Of a stretch of 64,000 nucleotides of DNA, positions 1 to 10,099 are shown piece by piece; positions within the stretch are counted from its first letter, which is position 1, and each line of letters starts with the position of its first letter. Made by a program: the position numbers and the translations under genes. Source of the DNA: Actinostola sp. cb2023 (Eukaryota; Cnidaria; Anthozoa; Actiniaria; Actinostolidae). The notes below the pieces were generated by a model. That model saw only the letters and a list, made by a program, of their open reading frames with translations. It did not search any database and was not told the DNA's origin. The stretch spans positions 1,240,001 to 1,304,000 of the forward strand of contig JAUJYZ010000015.1 of assembly GCA_033675265.1 (NCBI GenBank). The letters run 5' to 3'.

Positions 1-262
1 CACATGACACAAGTTCTTATACTTGCGCGCTTATGCTTGCGTCGGGTCCGTTTTCACATAACTGACAAGTTCTTATGCTTATATGCTTTATACTTGCGTC
101 GGGTCCGTTTTCACATGACATAAGTTCTTATACTTGCGCTTGTGCTTGCGTCGGGTCCGTTTTCACATGACACAAGTTCTTATGCTTGCGCGCTTATGCT
201 ATATACTTGCGTCGGATCCGTTTTCACATGACACAAGTTATTTTCCTTACGTGCTTATATAG
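1..262. repeat. Minisatellite, about 58-bp unit
   Basis: About four and a half head-to-tail units share GCGTCGGGTCCGTTTTCACA and ACAAGTTCTTATACTTGCG. Copies differ by small indels. The array starts outside the window and lies downstream of the last visible sulfurtransferase exon, so it is probably in an intron of that gene. Confidence 0.9.
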
Positions 263-317
263 TGTTTTACGCCGATGTTGTTAAATATCAGTAGTATATA
301 CATGTATTATGACATAC

Positions 318-843
318 CTTGAACATTAGCCAAACACGTGGTCCCATATAGAACCCATTGTGGCCTTCACACCCATCACATATAATCACGTGAGTATCAT
401 TATCGACCCCAGACCCCCTTACATTCATTTGGAACGTGCCAGTATCTGCGAGTTTACGGGGGTAGACTGGGGACAGTTCCACTCCTTGGAATGCATTGAA
501 ATGCACCGCGCCAGGAATATGACGTCTGGAATTCAAACACATTTACTTCTATAATCAACTGAACTTGTCTAGCTTTGCATTGTAAACTCATAACGGTAAA
601 AAAGGATCAAATTAAGTATCACCATCGGGCTTCCTGTGGTAGTAAGCCAAATACCACAGGGAACCCAAGGTCATTATTTTGTTATGAGTTTAGTGGAACA
701 AACATCACTTACTTGGAAAAGTCTTGCATGGCATCTCTATCAGGGTACCACGTGACATCAAGAATACGAAGTTTTTGGTCACTTTGATTGCTAATACGTT
801 GATTTAACCACTCAGTCGACACCAACGCGGGAATTGTCGCCAT
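318..843 (-). CDS. MPST: Rhodanese-type sulfurtransferase (MPST/TST family), 5' part
   Basis: Two coding exons on the minus strand: exon 1 at 843-713 and exon 2 at 525-318, joined by GT-AG sites in matching phase. The donor reads GTAAGT and the acceptor is preceded by TTTGAATTCC. The product starts MATIPALVSTEWLNQ, and the join gives DFSKRHIPGAVHF. It continues with DNDTHVIICDG and GFYMGPRVWLMFK. This is the layout of the N-terminal rhodanese domain of mitochondrial thiosulfate sulfurtransferase and 3-mercaptopyruvate sulfurtransferase, which handle sulfane sulfur and cyanide detoxification. The second domain with the catalytic cysteine would lie on exons left of position 1. A GTATGT donor follows exon 2, so the gene continues. 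MPST and TST cannot be told apart without that part. The start is the first ATG after a short pyrimidine-rich leader. Confidence 0.85.
626..665. repeat. Isolated GGGCTTCCTGTGG / CCACAGGGAACCC pair
   Basis: Intron 1 of the sulfurtransferase gene holds GGGCTTCCTGTGGTAG followed about 10 bp later by its rough complement TACCACAGGGAACCC. The pair makes a small imperfect hairpin. It is the same word that forms the ends of the CACAGG transposon family found elsewhere in this window. Confidence 0.6.
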
Positions 844-1098
844 CGTCTTGTCTCTTCGAGTCTAGTCTTCCTTTATTCCAGTAGCAACTGAAAAACAACA
901 CGTGTTAGCATCAGCAATTTCACCAACGACCAGCCAGCAAGTTAAGTTGGCGTCATATCATGTATGTATGATTTGCATGTCACCGGTCACCGGGTCGCTG
1001 TACATACATGAGCTTTCATCGTTATGTCATGTCATCATGTCATGTCACCCCGCATGTCCCCGGGCGCATGTCACGTTACTTTGGAGATCGAATCAATA
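844..1098. other. Upstream region of the sulfurtransferase gene
   Basis: This non-coding stretch is the 5' flank of the minus-strand gene. It contains a short run of CATGTCATGT repeats near 1018-1055. I see no coding exon and no firm TATA box. Confidence 0.4.
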
Positions 1099-1931
1099 AT
1101 GGGGAGTTTGCGCGCAGGTGTTGCGTGACATTTTAAATTTTAATCCAACAGAAACAAAAATATAATATTTGAAAAGAGCACACCAAAGTTAGCAAATATT
1201 GAAATTTTGAAGTAATGTCGATGAATAGAGCGAAAGTTATGAGTTGAAAGTTGTGACTACATAATTTTGTTTTACCGAGGCCATTTTACAGCCCTTTCGA
1301 TTTGAAATTTGGCAGAGCGATAGATAGGGCATAGTGGCACAAATCCTTGTTTACGCCAGCAAGGAGTAACAGTCACTGACTTCTAGCTTGTGTTGAATGT
1401 TCGGATATATCTGTTGAGCATTAACTTTATCGTTATAGATATTTTTGGGAAACCCAAACTAGCGTTTGTCCCTTTATTTTATTATTTTCGTTTTCGCAAA
1501 GCGAGCAGGTAAACAAACAAAAATATATTTTGAGGACATACGTTAATGATTAATTTATTACATAACTAGGGGGGTACTGCAAAAAAATGACCAATATATT
1601 CTGTTTCCCCATATATTAAATATTAGTTCTGTCACGCTTTCACCTCCATCTAGAGCGTCTTCTGCTCATGAAAATTGTCCAAAAATGTCCAAAAATAGCC
1701 TGGGCGGATACCTTAGATGGCGTCGGGTGGTGGGCAAGCTGTTCAGGCCCACCACCGTACGTTTCTTAAGAAAAAAGCCAACTTTGGTCGCCCATAACTT
1801 TCGCTCTATTCATCGAAATTACTTCAAAATTTCTACTTTTGCTAACTTTGGTGTGCTCTTTTCAAATATTATATTTTTGTTTTTGTTGGATTAAAATTTA
1901 AAATGTCACGCAACACCTGCAAACTCCCCAT
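1099..1931. mobile_element. TIR element with ends ATGGGGAGTTTGC
   Basis: About 135 bp at the left end (GGGGAGTTTGC, GTTGCGTGACATTTTAAA, AGAGCACACCAAAGTTAGC, CGATGAATAGAGCG) recurs inverted at the right end up to 1931. A 210-bp relative is at 51849-52058. The unpaired middle (about 1250-1780) has no recognisable coding sequence. The short reading frames over it are by-products of the inverted arms. Confidence 0.8.
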
Positions 1932-2860
1932 TCATCTTCGTCTTTTCTCCGCCTACGTACATGAATTTATACAACTATAAACAATGCTGAAGATCTTATT
2001 TCCATTTCGCTTTAGACGGACGACGATCGACCCGAATCGGCGCATCCGCGCGTCGCGTCAGCAGTCTCTTTTGCAGACGCTTAGTGAGGTCTAGAGCCCG
2101 GGTCTAGAGAGCCGAACGAGTTCATTTAACGTCATCATTATAGATCAGTAGCATAGGTCAATCCTTGCAGATAAATTAATAGCGCCGGGGTGCACCTGAA
2201 CTCGTCCACTACTCACCTTTCTCAATTACAGCGCATGGACGAGGAGCAACTGAATGAGTGTTGTTTTGAGTATTTCGATTGAGGCTATGTTCCGCTAGTA
2301 CGTCACAGTGTGTGTAGCATGCATGACTCAGCAAAACCGCTCATATATATTTTACTCGGATTTATCCCCGAAAAGTGTAGCCTGATTTGATATCAGACGA
2401 CAGCACAGGTCAACTACGAAAAGTGTTGACTCATTCACAGATATCATACAAACGGTTTTGGTCGACCAAGGCAATTTGCACTTGAGCGCTTTGCCGAGAC
2501 ACAACTCGGTTTATAATTACTTCAGTAATGACACGGTCTAACTACTAAAGTACTGTCAGATTCAGACAGTGTTTCACGTTGCGCTTGTTTCACAATTATA
2601 CCCTACAAGGTACATCTGTCCTGAGTCAATTTCTCTCATTTCATTTTCAGTTATTATACAGGAGACCTCCCGAGTCCCGGTGTCCACTCTACTAGTTTCG
2701 TCCACTTGGCGGGCTATTTCGTCAGTTTCATCAGCCGAACGAATCTCAAATAATATCAACAACAATTAACTCTGAAGCTATTTTTTAAATGCTCTTAGTT
2801 TTGAGACTATTTTAGCCTTCATATTCACCCCAGTGTCAGCCGTATTTGTAAGCTACGGTG
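1932..2860. other. Unassigned intergenic stretch
   Basis: I recognise no gene. A minus-strand frame at 2765-2574 is rich in acidic residues and Thr (EIARQVDETSRVDTG) and could be a small exon, but no splice sites or homology support it. Around 2000-2110 the sequence is GC-rich with palindromic CTAGAGCCCGGGTCTAGAG. Confidence 0.3.
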
Positions 2861-2873
2861 GCCCATAGGGGAC

Positions 2874-3100
2874 ACGCTGCAAATAAGACAAGTTGCTGCA
2901 AATAAGACGAGTTGCTGCAAATAAAAAACGAGTTGCTGCAAATAAAACAAGTTGCTGCAAATAAAACAAGTTGCTGCAAATAAAACGAGTTGCTGCAAAT
3001 AAAACGAGTTGCTGCAAATAAGACGAGTTGCTGCAAATAAAACGAGTTGCTGCAAATAAAACGAATCGCTGCAAATACAACGAGTTGCTGCAAATAAGGA
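2874..3100. repeat. Array of about twelve 19-bp units GTTGCTGCAAATAAAACGA
   Basis: Tandem 19-21 bp units alternate AAATAAGACGA and AAATAAAACGA. On the left they border a GGTGGCCCATAGGGG segment and on the right a CTGCGCGCGCAGGGTGCGAG segment. The whole block is repeated inverted at 20560-20835, so it travelled with the zinc-ribbon exon that follows. Confidence 0.9.
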
Positions 3101-3201
3101 CATAAAACACTGCGCGCGCAGGGTGCGAGCGAAGGCTGGGTTCGACGACTCGTGCTTGGTAGCCTAGCCATCCACTTTTCCTCTATGTTTTGTACTGGAT
3201 G

Positions 3202-3557
3202 CACAGGCAGCCCAACCATTGCTTTTGAGGCTACTAAATAATTCAAAAAAAAAAATTTTTTGATGGGATTCCTGTGGTAGAGCGCGCGCGCATTTATATA
3301 TTGGGTTCCCTGTGCTGAGTAATGTCCTATGTTGGGCTTCCTGTGTGCCTCCTGCGGGATGCGCCCGCAGCAAATGTACACATTTGTTGCGGGCGCATCC
3401 CGCAGGAGGCACACAGGAAGCCCAACATAGGACATTACTCAGCACAGGGAACCCAATATATAAATACGCGCGCGCTCTACCACAGGAAGCCCATCAAAAA
3501 AAAAATTTTTTTTTGAATTATTTAGTAGCCTCAAAAGCAATGGTTGGGCTGCCTGTG
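3202..3557. mobile_element. 356-bp palindromic MITE, CACAGG family, TSD CTGGATG
   Basis: The element is an almost perfect palindrome from CACAGGCAGCCCAACC to GGTTGGGCTGCCTGTG, with its centre near 3380. It is flanked by CTGGATG at 3195-3201 and 3558-3564. The homologous segment at 20469-20475 (inverted) carries CTGGATG once with no insert, which is a native empty site. Each arm holds further internal copies of the end word (GGGATTCCTGTGGTAG, GGGTTCCCTGTG, GGGCTTCCTGTG). Confidence 0.95.
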
Positions 3558-3586
3558 CTGGATGTGGAGGAAATATTACTCTCTTA

Positions 3587-3876
3587 AGGCGAGATCAAAC
3601 GGTGCATGATAGTCGATGATAGTCGATGATAGTTGAACTATCACCAACTATCATCGACTATCATCAACTATCACGCACCCCCGATCAAACGAAGAAAAAC
3701 TATCATCAACTATCATCGACTATCATGAACTTTTTGAACATGTTCAAAGTGCATGATAGTCGATTGATAGTCGATGATAGTTGATGATAGTCGATGATAG
3801 TTTGCGATCAAACGTGATCGCGCGTTTCAACTATCATCGACTATCATCGACTATCATGCACCGTTTGATCGCGCCT
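3587..3876. mobile_element. 290-bp MITE, TSD TTA (PIF/Harbinger-like)
   Basis: The ends are AGGCGAGATCAAACGG and CCGTTTGATCGCGCCT. The target TTA is duplicated at 3584-3586 and 3877-3879. The empty site is preserved at 20446-20450. The interior is almost entirely alternating GATAGTCGAT and ATCATCGACT words. A 3-bp TWA duplication is typical of PIF/Harbinger elements, so the assignment rests on TSD type only. Confidence 0.9.
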
Positions 3877-4192
3877 TTAGATGCAAACTTTTGTCCTTCC
3901 TGTGGGACAAGTCAACAAAGATTCGAATAAAAGTCTTTTGGGAGCACAGAAACACCCAAGTTACGTTGAATTTAAGAAACGAAAAGAAGTTGACAGAACG
4001 TCAAAGTTCAAGAACAAGAAATCAATAAGCTTACTTGATTAGTTGATAGTTACCATACAAGTTGGAATGATGGCCTCGAGAGATGGCGATTTAAAGATTC
4101 AACGAGGTAGCAGTCTTCCTATTAAAGTGTCGCCATGTGTCAGCTATGAGACAATACATTTCTTGAAATCTGAGACAAACTTAACAATATAA

Positions 4193-5142
4193 TTTTCAGG
4201 GATTTGGTACTTTGTAAATATAGTGAAGGATGTAACTTACATTTTGTTGTACATTGTGCATGTACATATAACTTTGTTAAAGATCTAGAGTTATTACTCG
4301 GGCCCAGGCCGCAGGCCGCCCGAGTTAGAAAATGCGGATTTCGGTAGTAGTAGTAGTAGTAGTAGTAGTTTTGTTCGGCTCCAAAATGACGAGTATGCGA
4401 GGAATTTAATCGTATCCGGAGTTTCAAGATTACTCCGCAGATTTGAAAAGATAAAGGAGACACAGGAATCAAGTAGATTATCGCTTTGCTTGCTGCCTGA
4501 CTGTCGTCACGCGCCGTGAAAAACCGTTTAAAAAGTATCCGGCAATAAAACGAAACACATTTCTCAGATATATAATGATGGATGTTTATTCGATTCGACG
4601 TTTGAAAAATTCAGAAGGAAGAGAAATCGTAGAAATCATACTTCAAAACTTCATCAATTAAAGCAAAGCTCAAAGCTAAACAAGCTCAATGTCCGAAATT
4701 TGGGGTCATGGCAAAGTTGTTTTAATAGCCTATTTATATACTTGCACAATAGAAAAGCGCATTAATTTTAGAACCGCGGCACAGCGCTATTTAAAGCAGA
4801 ATTTCCACGCTGAAAACAAGTCAGTGAACGGCAAAAATACAATCAAAATCAAAACGTCATTAGAGATTAGGGATCTGTTGAAGAAGAAGACGCTCAATGA
4901 GCGTATAGTCGGGTATTTAATATGACAATGAGAGTTGCGTGACGAGAAACAATTTATGTCGATGAATCATAAAGATTCGTGTAGGTATGTCTGTATTTGA
5001 GGTCACTTGAGGTTGCATATTGATATCGTCACAAACGTGTCAAATAGTTGTTGTTCGCTCAGGGCAGATACTGAGATATTGCTAAGTCATCGTATTCGAA
5101 GACTAGAATTGAAAGAAGCAGTTGGCTTGTGCAGAAGTGAAA
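4193..5142. repeat. Dispersed repeat with GC hairpin, (GTA)n and AACGCTCATTGAGCG-type palindrome
   Basis: A hairpin at 4296-4325 (ACTCGGGC, loop CCAGGCCGCAGGCC, GCCCGAGT) is followed by a (GTA)n tract at about 4343-4370 and by CTCCAAAATGACGAGTATGC to about 4480. The same order recurs at 15651-15855. GACGCTCAATGAGCG at 4891-4905 recurs inverted near 16450. A frame at 4689-4925 has no recognised homology. Confidence 0.7.
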
Positions 5143-7256
5143 TTATGTTGTATTCAAGGCAAGCCATTCATCCGTTCCTCTTAAATACGCTCTCACATAC
5201 AAACGCATACGCCGATTCGTGTGGGCCCACTCTAAAAGATGTTGAGCGTTTTCGAAAGGGCCTTTACATGAACTCATCAAAAGGAAATCAATTGAACTCA
5301 AAGTCCAAAGGTAATCAATTGAACTCAAGCTCAAAAGCAAATCAAATGAACTCAAGAACTATAATACAAATGAACTCTAATGTTGACTTAAATGTGAACT
5401 CAACTGAGTACTGCCTAGCCAAGCATGTATACCACAACTTGAAGCCAGATGTACTGATTCAGAAGTGTGATTCCAAAATGGACAAATTCAAAGGTGAGAA
5501 AACAACTTTGAAATGGCATCAAGAAGAACACGGCAAATCTGAGGCGAAAATGAAGTCAATCCTTGTTTACATTCTGTTTATATTTTTTATTGTGTTAATG
5601 CTGTTAAAAATAGTATTTTTCTATATCAAAGAGAGAGTTTTAACGGAGTGCATATACCGTCGTTATCACCTTCATACCGTCATGGCGAGTCTTACAAATA
5701 TGCGAGGCAGCGAGGCATGCGAGGCACTCTGCGAGGCATGCGAGGATACCATGGTGCGAGCCATGCGAGGCATGCGAGGCATAGTGCGAGCCATGCAAAA
5801 ACACGAACAAATACAAAATTATACTTATGAACCTCCACCTTCCATTCGTGAGGGAGCTGTGAAGAACGAAGAGATGGTCGCTACGTAGCCATCCTCCTGG
5901 GTTTCCGAGGATGTTACGTAGCGGGAACTGCGTGAAACAGAGACAAGCAAAATCATTACAAAATTAACCTGGTTTTTCAGTTGAAAGCATCGAAGCTTAG
6001 AAAAAAACTGAGACTGGTGTAGAAAAGTGCAGATAAATTGTTTGTAACAAATATTCATATTTTTCGAAGAATATTCTTTGAGTACTAGGCTAAAGACATG
6101 AAGTTTTATAAAATCAACATCCACTACACACAAATCAAGCTCAAATTGTGCTAAGTTAGTAATTACCTATTGTTATTATCAAAAAATCGAATTCAAGAAT
6201 TTAAAAGCAGTAAAGTGAATGATGCAAATCATTTGGAAATATGCAATTCATTTGTTTACTCGACCTCAGGGTTTGAAGTGGTTTTAGCTCACATTATTCT
6301 GCAATTAGAAAAAGCTGCTAGGTTTATTATTAGTGAGTTACTTTGTGATATTCAGTCCTCACAGAGTTTTTATTTGGCAAACGGCGAACGTAAACCTTGA
6401 AATGAAAGCAGATTGTTCCTTCTGGAAGATGATTGTATATATAGTACATGTATTTCACCTGCATTGATCGCAAATTTGCATAAACCATTGAAATGCTAGT
6501 TGCCTGCTTAGCGGCTCTCCAGTCAGGGGAAGGGAGGGGGAAGTTCAGCTTCACCATTTAGAGGGAAAAAATAAGAATCACTAGCTATGAATCTCACGAT
6601 AATGACTGTGAAATTGCCATATTATAAAAAAGGATCAATGAGAATTATACATTATTCGGTAGTCTAAAAAAATATTTTGAATTAATGTTTACGCCTTTCG
6701 AATGATTTCGTCTCTGATGTTGGATATGGCCCGTTGGATATTATTGTGGGCTCCTGTGATTTAAAATATTTTTCGCACTGATAAGTTAATTTTTTCAAAT
6801 TATCAAACATTAAAATTAGAAATAAAGTGAGAAGCGTGACGAGCCTGAGGTCAAGCCGTTACGTCAAGATATACCACGATGTGACAACAGACAAGGCACA
6901 GAAAAGTAGATGAGTTAGACATGCGTTCGTTTTTCAAAAACATCGTCTTTTCAATAATAGAGTTATATCCTCGACCCTTGACATGGTACAAAAGAAAACA
7001 ATAATAATAAATAATATGGTACTTATATTATTATGGCTCGCATGCCTCGCTGTGTGCCTCGCATGGCTCGCATGCCTCGCTGTGTGCCTCGCATGCCTCG
7101 CTGGCTCGCACTTTGTAAGGACCCGTCATGGCCAACGATCAAGGTAAACAAGCAAGTGCTTTTACTGAAAATAGACTAAGTGCTGTAGATACCTTTTTAA
7201 ATGAATCTGAAGCCAGAGTACAAGTTAAGCTGAATGTCAATAATCATGTGAATTGA
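5143..7256 (+). pseudogene. Single-pass membrane protein frame split by a hAT-like insertion
   Basis: From ATG 5143 (the open frame itself extends upstream to about 5007) the frame encodes a hydrophilic region. This has short repeats of the KGNQLNS/KANQMNS type (about 5270-5390), then a lysine-rich stretch and one hydrophobic segment (SILVYILFIFFIVLMLLKIV, about 5557-5620). At 5686 the frame enters the element at 5687-7124. Beyond the element it resumes in the same phase (AND...QGKQASAFTENRLSAVDTF) for about 40 codons to a stop at 7254-7256. The clean resumption shows a protein-coding target before insertion. Whether the element is spliced out is unknown. A related KGNQMNS-coding block is at 16208-16285. 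I do not recognise the family. Confidence 0.5.
5687..7124. mobile_element. hAT-like non-autonomous element, GCGAGGCAT ends, TSD GTCATGGC
   Basis: The element begins GAGTCTTACAAATATGCGAG and ends CTCGCACTTTGTAAGGACCC. GTCATGGC is duplicated exactly at 5679-5686 and 7125-7132. Both ends carry clusters of GCGAGGCAT words. An inverted, shorter relative is at 34420-35668, also with an exact 8-bp duplication. Eight-bp TSDs fit hAT (also Merlin or P). No transposase frame is visible. Confidence 0.9.
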
Positions 7257-7938
7257 ATACAATAAACCATGTAAACATCTCGCTATGCCATGTTTTGTGC
7301 TTGTGATTCACTCAGGCTTAGTAGTGAAATATACCGCCATGCTCATTGTGATCGAGAGCCAAGCAGAATTTCTTTCAAAAGCTTGACGTCTGTTTTTCGA
7401 AAAAGTAGGAAATTAAGAAAGTACATTCGACGTTTCATCAAGATAACAGGTTCTAGCATCGTCAAATATTCATATTTTTTCTCAAGAATATCCGTATTAT
7501 TGCCCTGAATGTTTACTCTTACTCTGTGATGTTAAATGGAAAAGTACACTACAGAAGTAGAAGACATTCTTTCAGCAAAACTACCTATGGGTCTCCACAA
7601 CAAATGAGAATAGTGCCTTTTTGAAAAGACATATTTAGTAGTGAAATGCAATGCAATAATATCACAATATACTACGACAATCACCAAGAGTTCCACAAAG
7701 ATCTTAATCACAGGAAAGTATTCTGTCATCTGCATTGTGTACAGATGTAAAAAATCCTGGTCCCACTCCATTGATTGATCCCAATAAAACAGTAAAGGCA
7801 CCTTATAGTCAAGGTAGTATTGTGGTATTTGGTCAAAGCAGCAGGACAACAATGTGTAGCTATGTCGCTTATGTGCAGTGATATACAATAGTAGACAATC
7901 AATTACATCACCTACAGACTTGGTACATATTATGAACA
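7257..7938. other. Unassigned, with opposed hydrophobic frame
   Basis: A minus-strand frame at 7939-7532 (about 135 codons, with DIIALHF and FVELLVIVVVYCD) is hydrophobic, but it lies tail-out from the plus-strand frame at 7939. The plus strand at 7540-7600 reads KYTTEVEDILSAKLPMG before a stop. Neither has clear splice support. The 25-bp word CTACGACAATCACCAAGAGT plus TCCA at about 7673 recurs in the leaders of the peptide genes at 9.1 and 12.6 kb. Confidence 0.3.
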
Positions 7939-8613
7939 TTGGAACCAGTTGTACTCAAATTTATCACAATTAGCCAGACAATCTCATTTTTAATGTTGAC
8001 ATATTTCGTAACCATGCTATCAGTGTTTGATACTGACTATCAACTTGAATACAGTGACAGTTACACAGGTAATGTACATGGTGATATGTCAATTGAGAAT
8101 TATAATTTCTGCATGTCCCTGCATAGAGCTTTGCAATCTCTGTTGGTGAGATTTTATAACTCATTTATATTAACAATAGGATGCATTGCTGCGGGATATT
8201 TTTCTGTATTACACATGGTGGGTTTTAAATATTTGATTCTCATGCTAGGGATTTATATCGGGTTTCAGTCATTCTCAAGGCTCTGTGTTTATTGTGAAGT
8301 ATCGTCTGTCAGTAGTTTAGTGCAATATTTACAGATGTTGTATCCAGCTGGTAACAGTCTATTTGAAGTGAAAGGGGTACACATTAGAGGAGTTGTAAGT
8401 TGTGCAAGTTTAGTTCAAGAGAATGATATTCCTATTGTGGAAGAATGTGACAATATATCCACTGTAAATACATGTACTATTAATACATCAGATAGAAATG
8501 ATAATGATAATTATGAGTTTTCTTGCAAGCATTATGTTGTGCAATTTCACTTTATTCAATGTGTTATTACTTCCATATTAATCCTTGTTTTTACTGGAAC
8601 TCTGCTACATTGA
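7939..8613 (+). CDS. Putative multi-pass membrane protein (exon or short gene)
   Basis: The open frame has about 224 codons and no ATG at its 5' edge. The first internal ATGs are at 7993 and 8014, so it may be a 3'-terminal exon. Hydrophobic segments appear near the start (ISFLMLTYFVTMLSVF), in the middle (FILTIGCIAAGYFSVLHMV and FKYLILMLGIYIGFQ) and at the end (CVITSILILVFTGTLL). This suggests four membrane passes with a Ser/Asn-rich hydrophilic loop before the last. A stop at 8611-8613 ends it. I do not recognise the family. Typical AT-rich codon use and the regular spacing of hydrophobic blocks argue for real coding. Confidence 0.4.
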   Translation: MEPVVLKFITISQTISFLMLTYFVTMLSVFDTDYQLEYSDSYTGNVHGDMSIENYNFCMSLHRALQSLLVRFYNSFILTIGCIAAGYFSVLHMVGFKYLILMLGIYIGFQSFSRLCVYCEVSSVSSLVQYLQMLYPAGNSLFEVKGVHIRGVVSCASLVQENDIPIVEECDNISTVNTCTINTSDRNDNDNYEFSCKHYVVQFHFIQCVITSILILVFTGTLLH

Positions 8614-9100
8614 ATGCTGTAGTTCAATATGGAAAGTGCTTTTACAATAAAATGGGTATTGATAGGCAAAACAGTGAATGATCTTTCCCAAAAAGAGCTA
8701 GTATGTGATGCTGATGTGAATATAAAATGTCTAAACATCTTGGTAAATTGTCATTTGATTCACTCCATAGCAAGTCATTACTTGAAAGCTTATCAGATTA
8801 AACAACAGCAAATATACAGGATTGCTATTAGTGCTTTCAAACTACTGTTTAAGTTGTTTTTTCGATAACAAAACAGTAATTGAGTATTCATTATTGTGCT
8901 TATGATAGCAGTCATGTACCTGAACTTCAACATATCAAACACATAAAGAGTATACCTTCTCTTATTGATATAATCTGTGATGTTGCCCGAAAATAAGTTT
9001 AATTGTCGCCACATATACATGTACGAGATCTTTTCTTTTTATCTTGCTCATGTCAACTGTTGTTGCGCGATATTTGTGCCTTTTTGTTATTATTTAGTAG
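8614..9100. other. Intergenic stretch
   Basis: This is AT-rich sequence after the membrane-protein stop. A 79-codon frame at 8629-8868 is possible but unrecognised. No repeat boundaries are evident. Confidence 0.3.
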
Positions 9101-9151
9101 CCTCACGAGGTACACGCCGACTACGACAATCACCAAGAGTTCCATTTCAGC

Positions 9152-10096
9152 ATGCGATTCTACACAGTAGTTGCTTTACTCCTGTAGTGTGTCCTGACAT
9201 TGGACGCTATTGGAGGTGCGATATTGCATAGGGGGAGGCTCAAGGACAGAAGCAGTAGCAGCTCTAGTAGCAGCAGCATTCTCGAAGTTCATCACGAACG
9301 AGTTCCGTCAGTCGAAAAACGAAAATCAGCGTCAAGAAATCTGACAGGTATGTATTTCCTGTATCACGTTTATGTTATGTATGATTCATTCCTATTCAAC
9401 CTCACTTTAACGGCCACGATATTTCGTACCGACCAGCACCCAGAAAATAGATTGATCTCGGGATCACGCGCGGGTTTTTTCTCTTTACATCCATGATCTT
9501 GGGATCACGAGCGGAATTTCTCTATATACACCCATGATCTCGGATCATGCGCGGATTTTCTTTCTCTACTCCCATGATCTCGGGAACGCGCGCGGGATAT
9601 TTCTCTTTACACATGCACCCATTATCTCAGGATCGCGCGCACGGGCCCATGCATCATCTCGGGATCACTCGCGGACTTTCATGACTCTGTATTTACGTGC
9701 GTTATAATACGGGTCAACTTCATTCATATTTTGTTTCGTTACAGGGGGATAACGGCCAAAGTAGGAAAGATCACGAGACATAATAACTACCGCAAGATTC
9801 GTGACAGAGACGAAACAGGACACAGAACTGGTGAGTTTTGCCATTTTCTTCGCTTTTAATTTTATCATATTCCATTGCCTCAAAAAAAACCTTTTGATTC
9901 AGTCATTATCTTCCAGCTTATGTCACTTCCCACTTCTTTATCATTCCATTTATTCATTTTTCTTTTCACAGGTCTTGGTACTCTCGACAGAAAGATGATC
10001 TCACAACCAGTAAAGACCGTCAAAGCCGTCAAGGCGTTCGCAAAGAGCTACTTTGACATGAGGAAGAATCAGAGAGAACTCGCTAGCAGGGAATGA
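9152..10096 (+). pseudogene. Secreted basic peptide gene, copy 1 (decayed)
   Basis: Three exons match copy 2 at 12677: 9152-9347, 9745-9830 and 9972-10096, with conserved GT-AG borders. Exon 1 begins MRFYTVVALLL and then hits TAG at codon 12; indels scramble the rest of the exon. Exon 2 still reads GITAKVGKITRHNNYRKIR. Exon 3 keeps MISQPVKTVKAVKAFAKSY but stops early after ELASRE, about 70 codons shorter than copy 2. The leader GACTACGACAATCACCAAGA is shared. It is probably a dead tandem duplicate; use of a downstream start is not excluded. Confidence 0.65.
9460..9690. repeat. Intronic minisatellite GATCTCGGGATCACGCGCGG
   Basis: Intron 1 of copy 1 holds about six imperfect units of 40-45 bp built from GATCTCGGGATCACGCGC and TTTTCTCTTTACACCCATG. 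The same type of array occupies intron 1 of copy 2 (12965-13160), so it pre-dates the gene duplication. Confidence 0.8.
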
Positions 10097-10099
10097 GTA

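Larger units (their letters stand above)
3185..4192 (+). pseudogene. Zinc-ribbon protein gene, broken by two MITE insertions
   Basis: Reading from ATG 3185 and skipping the two insertions at 3202-3557 and 3587-3876, the frame encodes a four-cysteine zinc ribbon: MFCTGCGG, then ANFCPSCGT. It continues through a lysine-rich stretch (SYVEFKKRKEVDRTSK) to VTIQVGMMASRDGDLKIQR and SSLPIKVSP. There is a 2-nt loss just after the ribbon relative to the copy at 20.4 kb, and an in-frame TAG near 4033. Proteins with a zinc ribbon plus a VGIM...RGxxLP segment are, as I recall, found in invertebrate and fish multigene families, some linked to HECT-type genes. I do not assign a function. The upstream block with the 19-bp array is shared with the 20.4-kb copy and may be its promoter. 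Confidence 0.6.

Noticed and set aside
288..542. 84-codon stand-alone frame starting MCLNSRRHIPGAV
   Set aside because: Its first residues fall before a good splice acceptor; the rhodanese motif continues correctly only when joined to exon 1.
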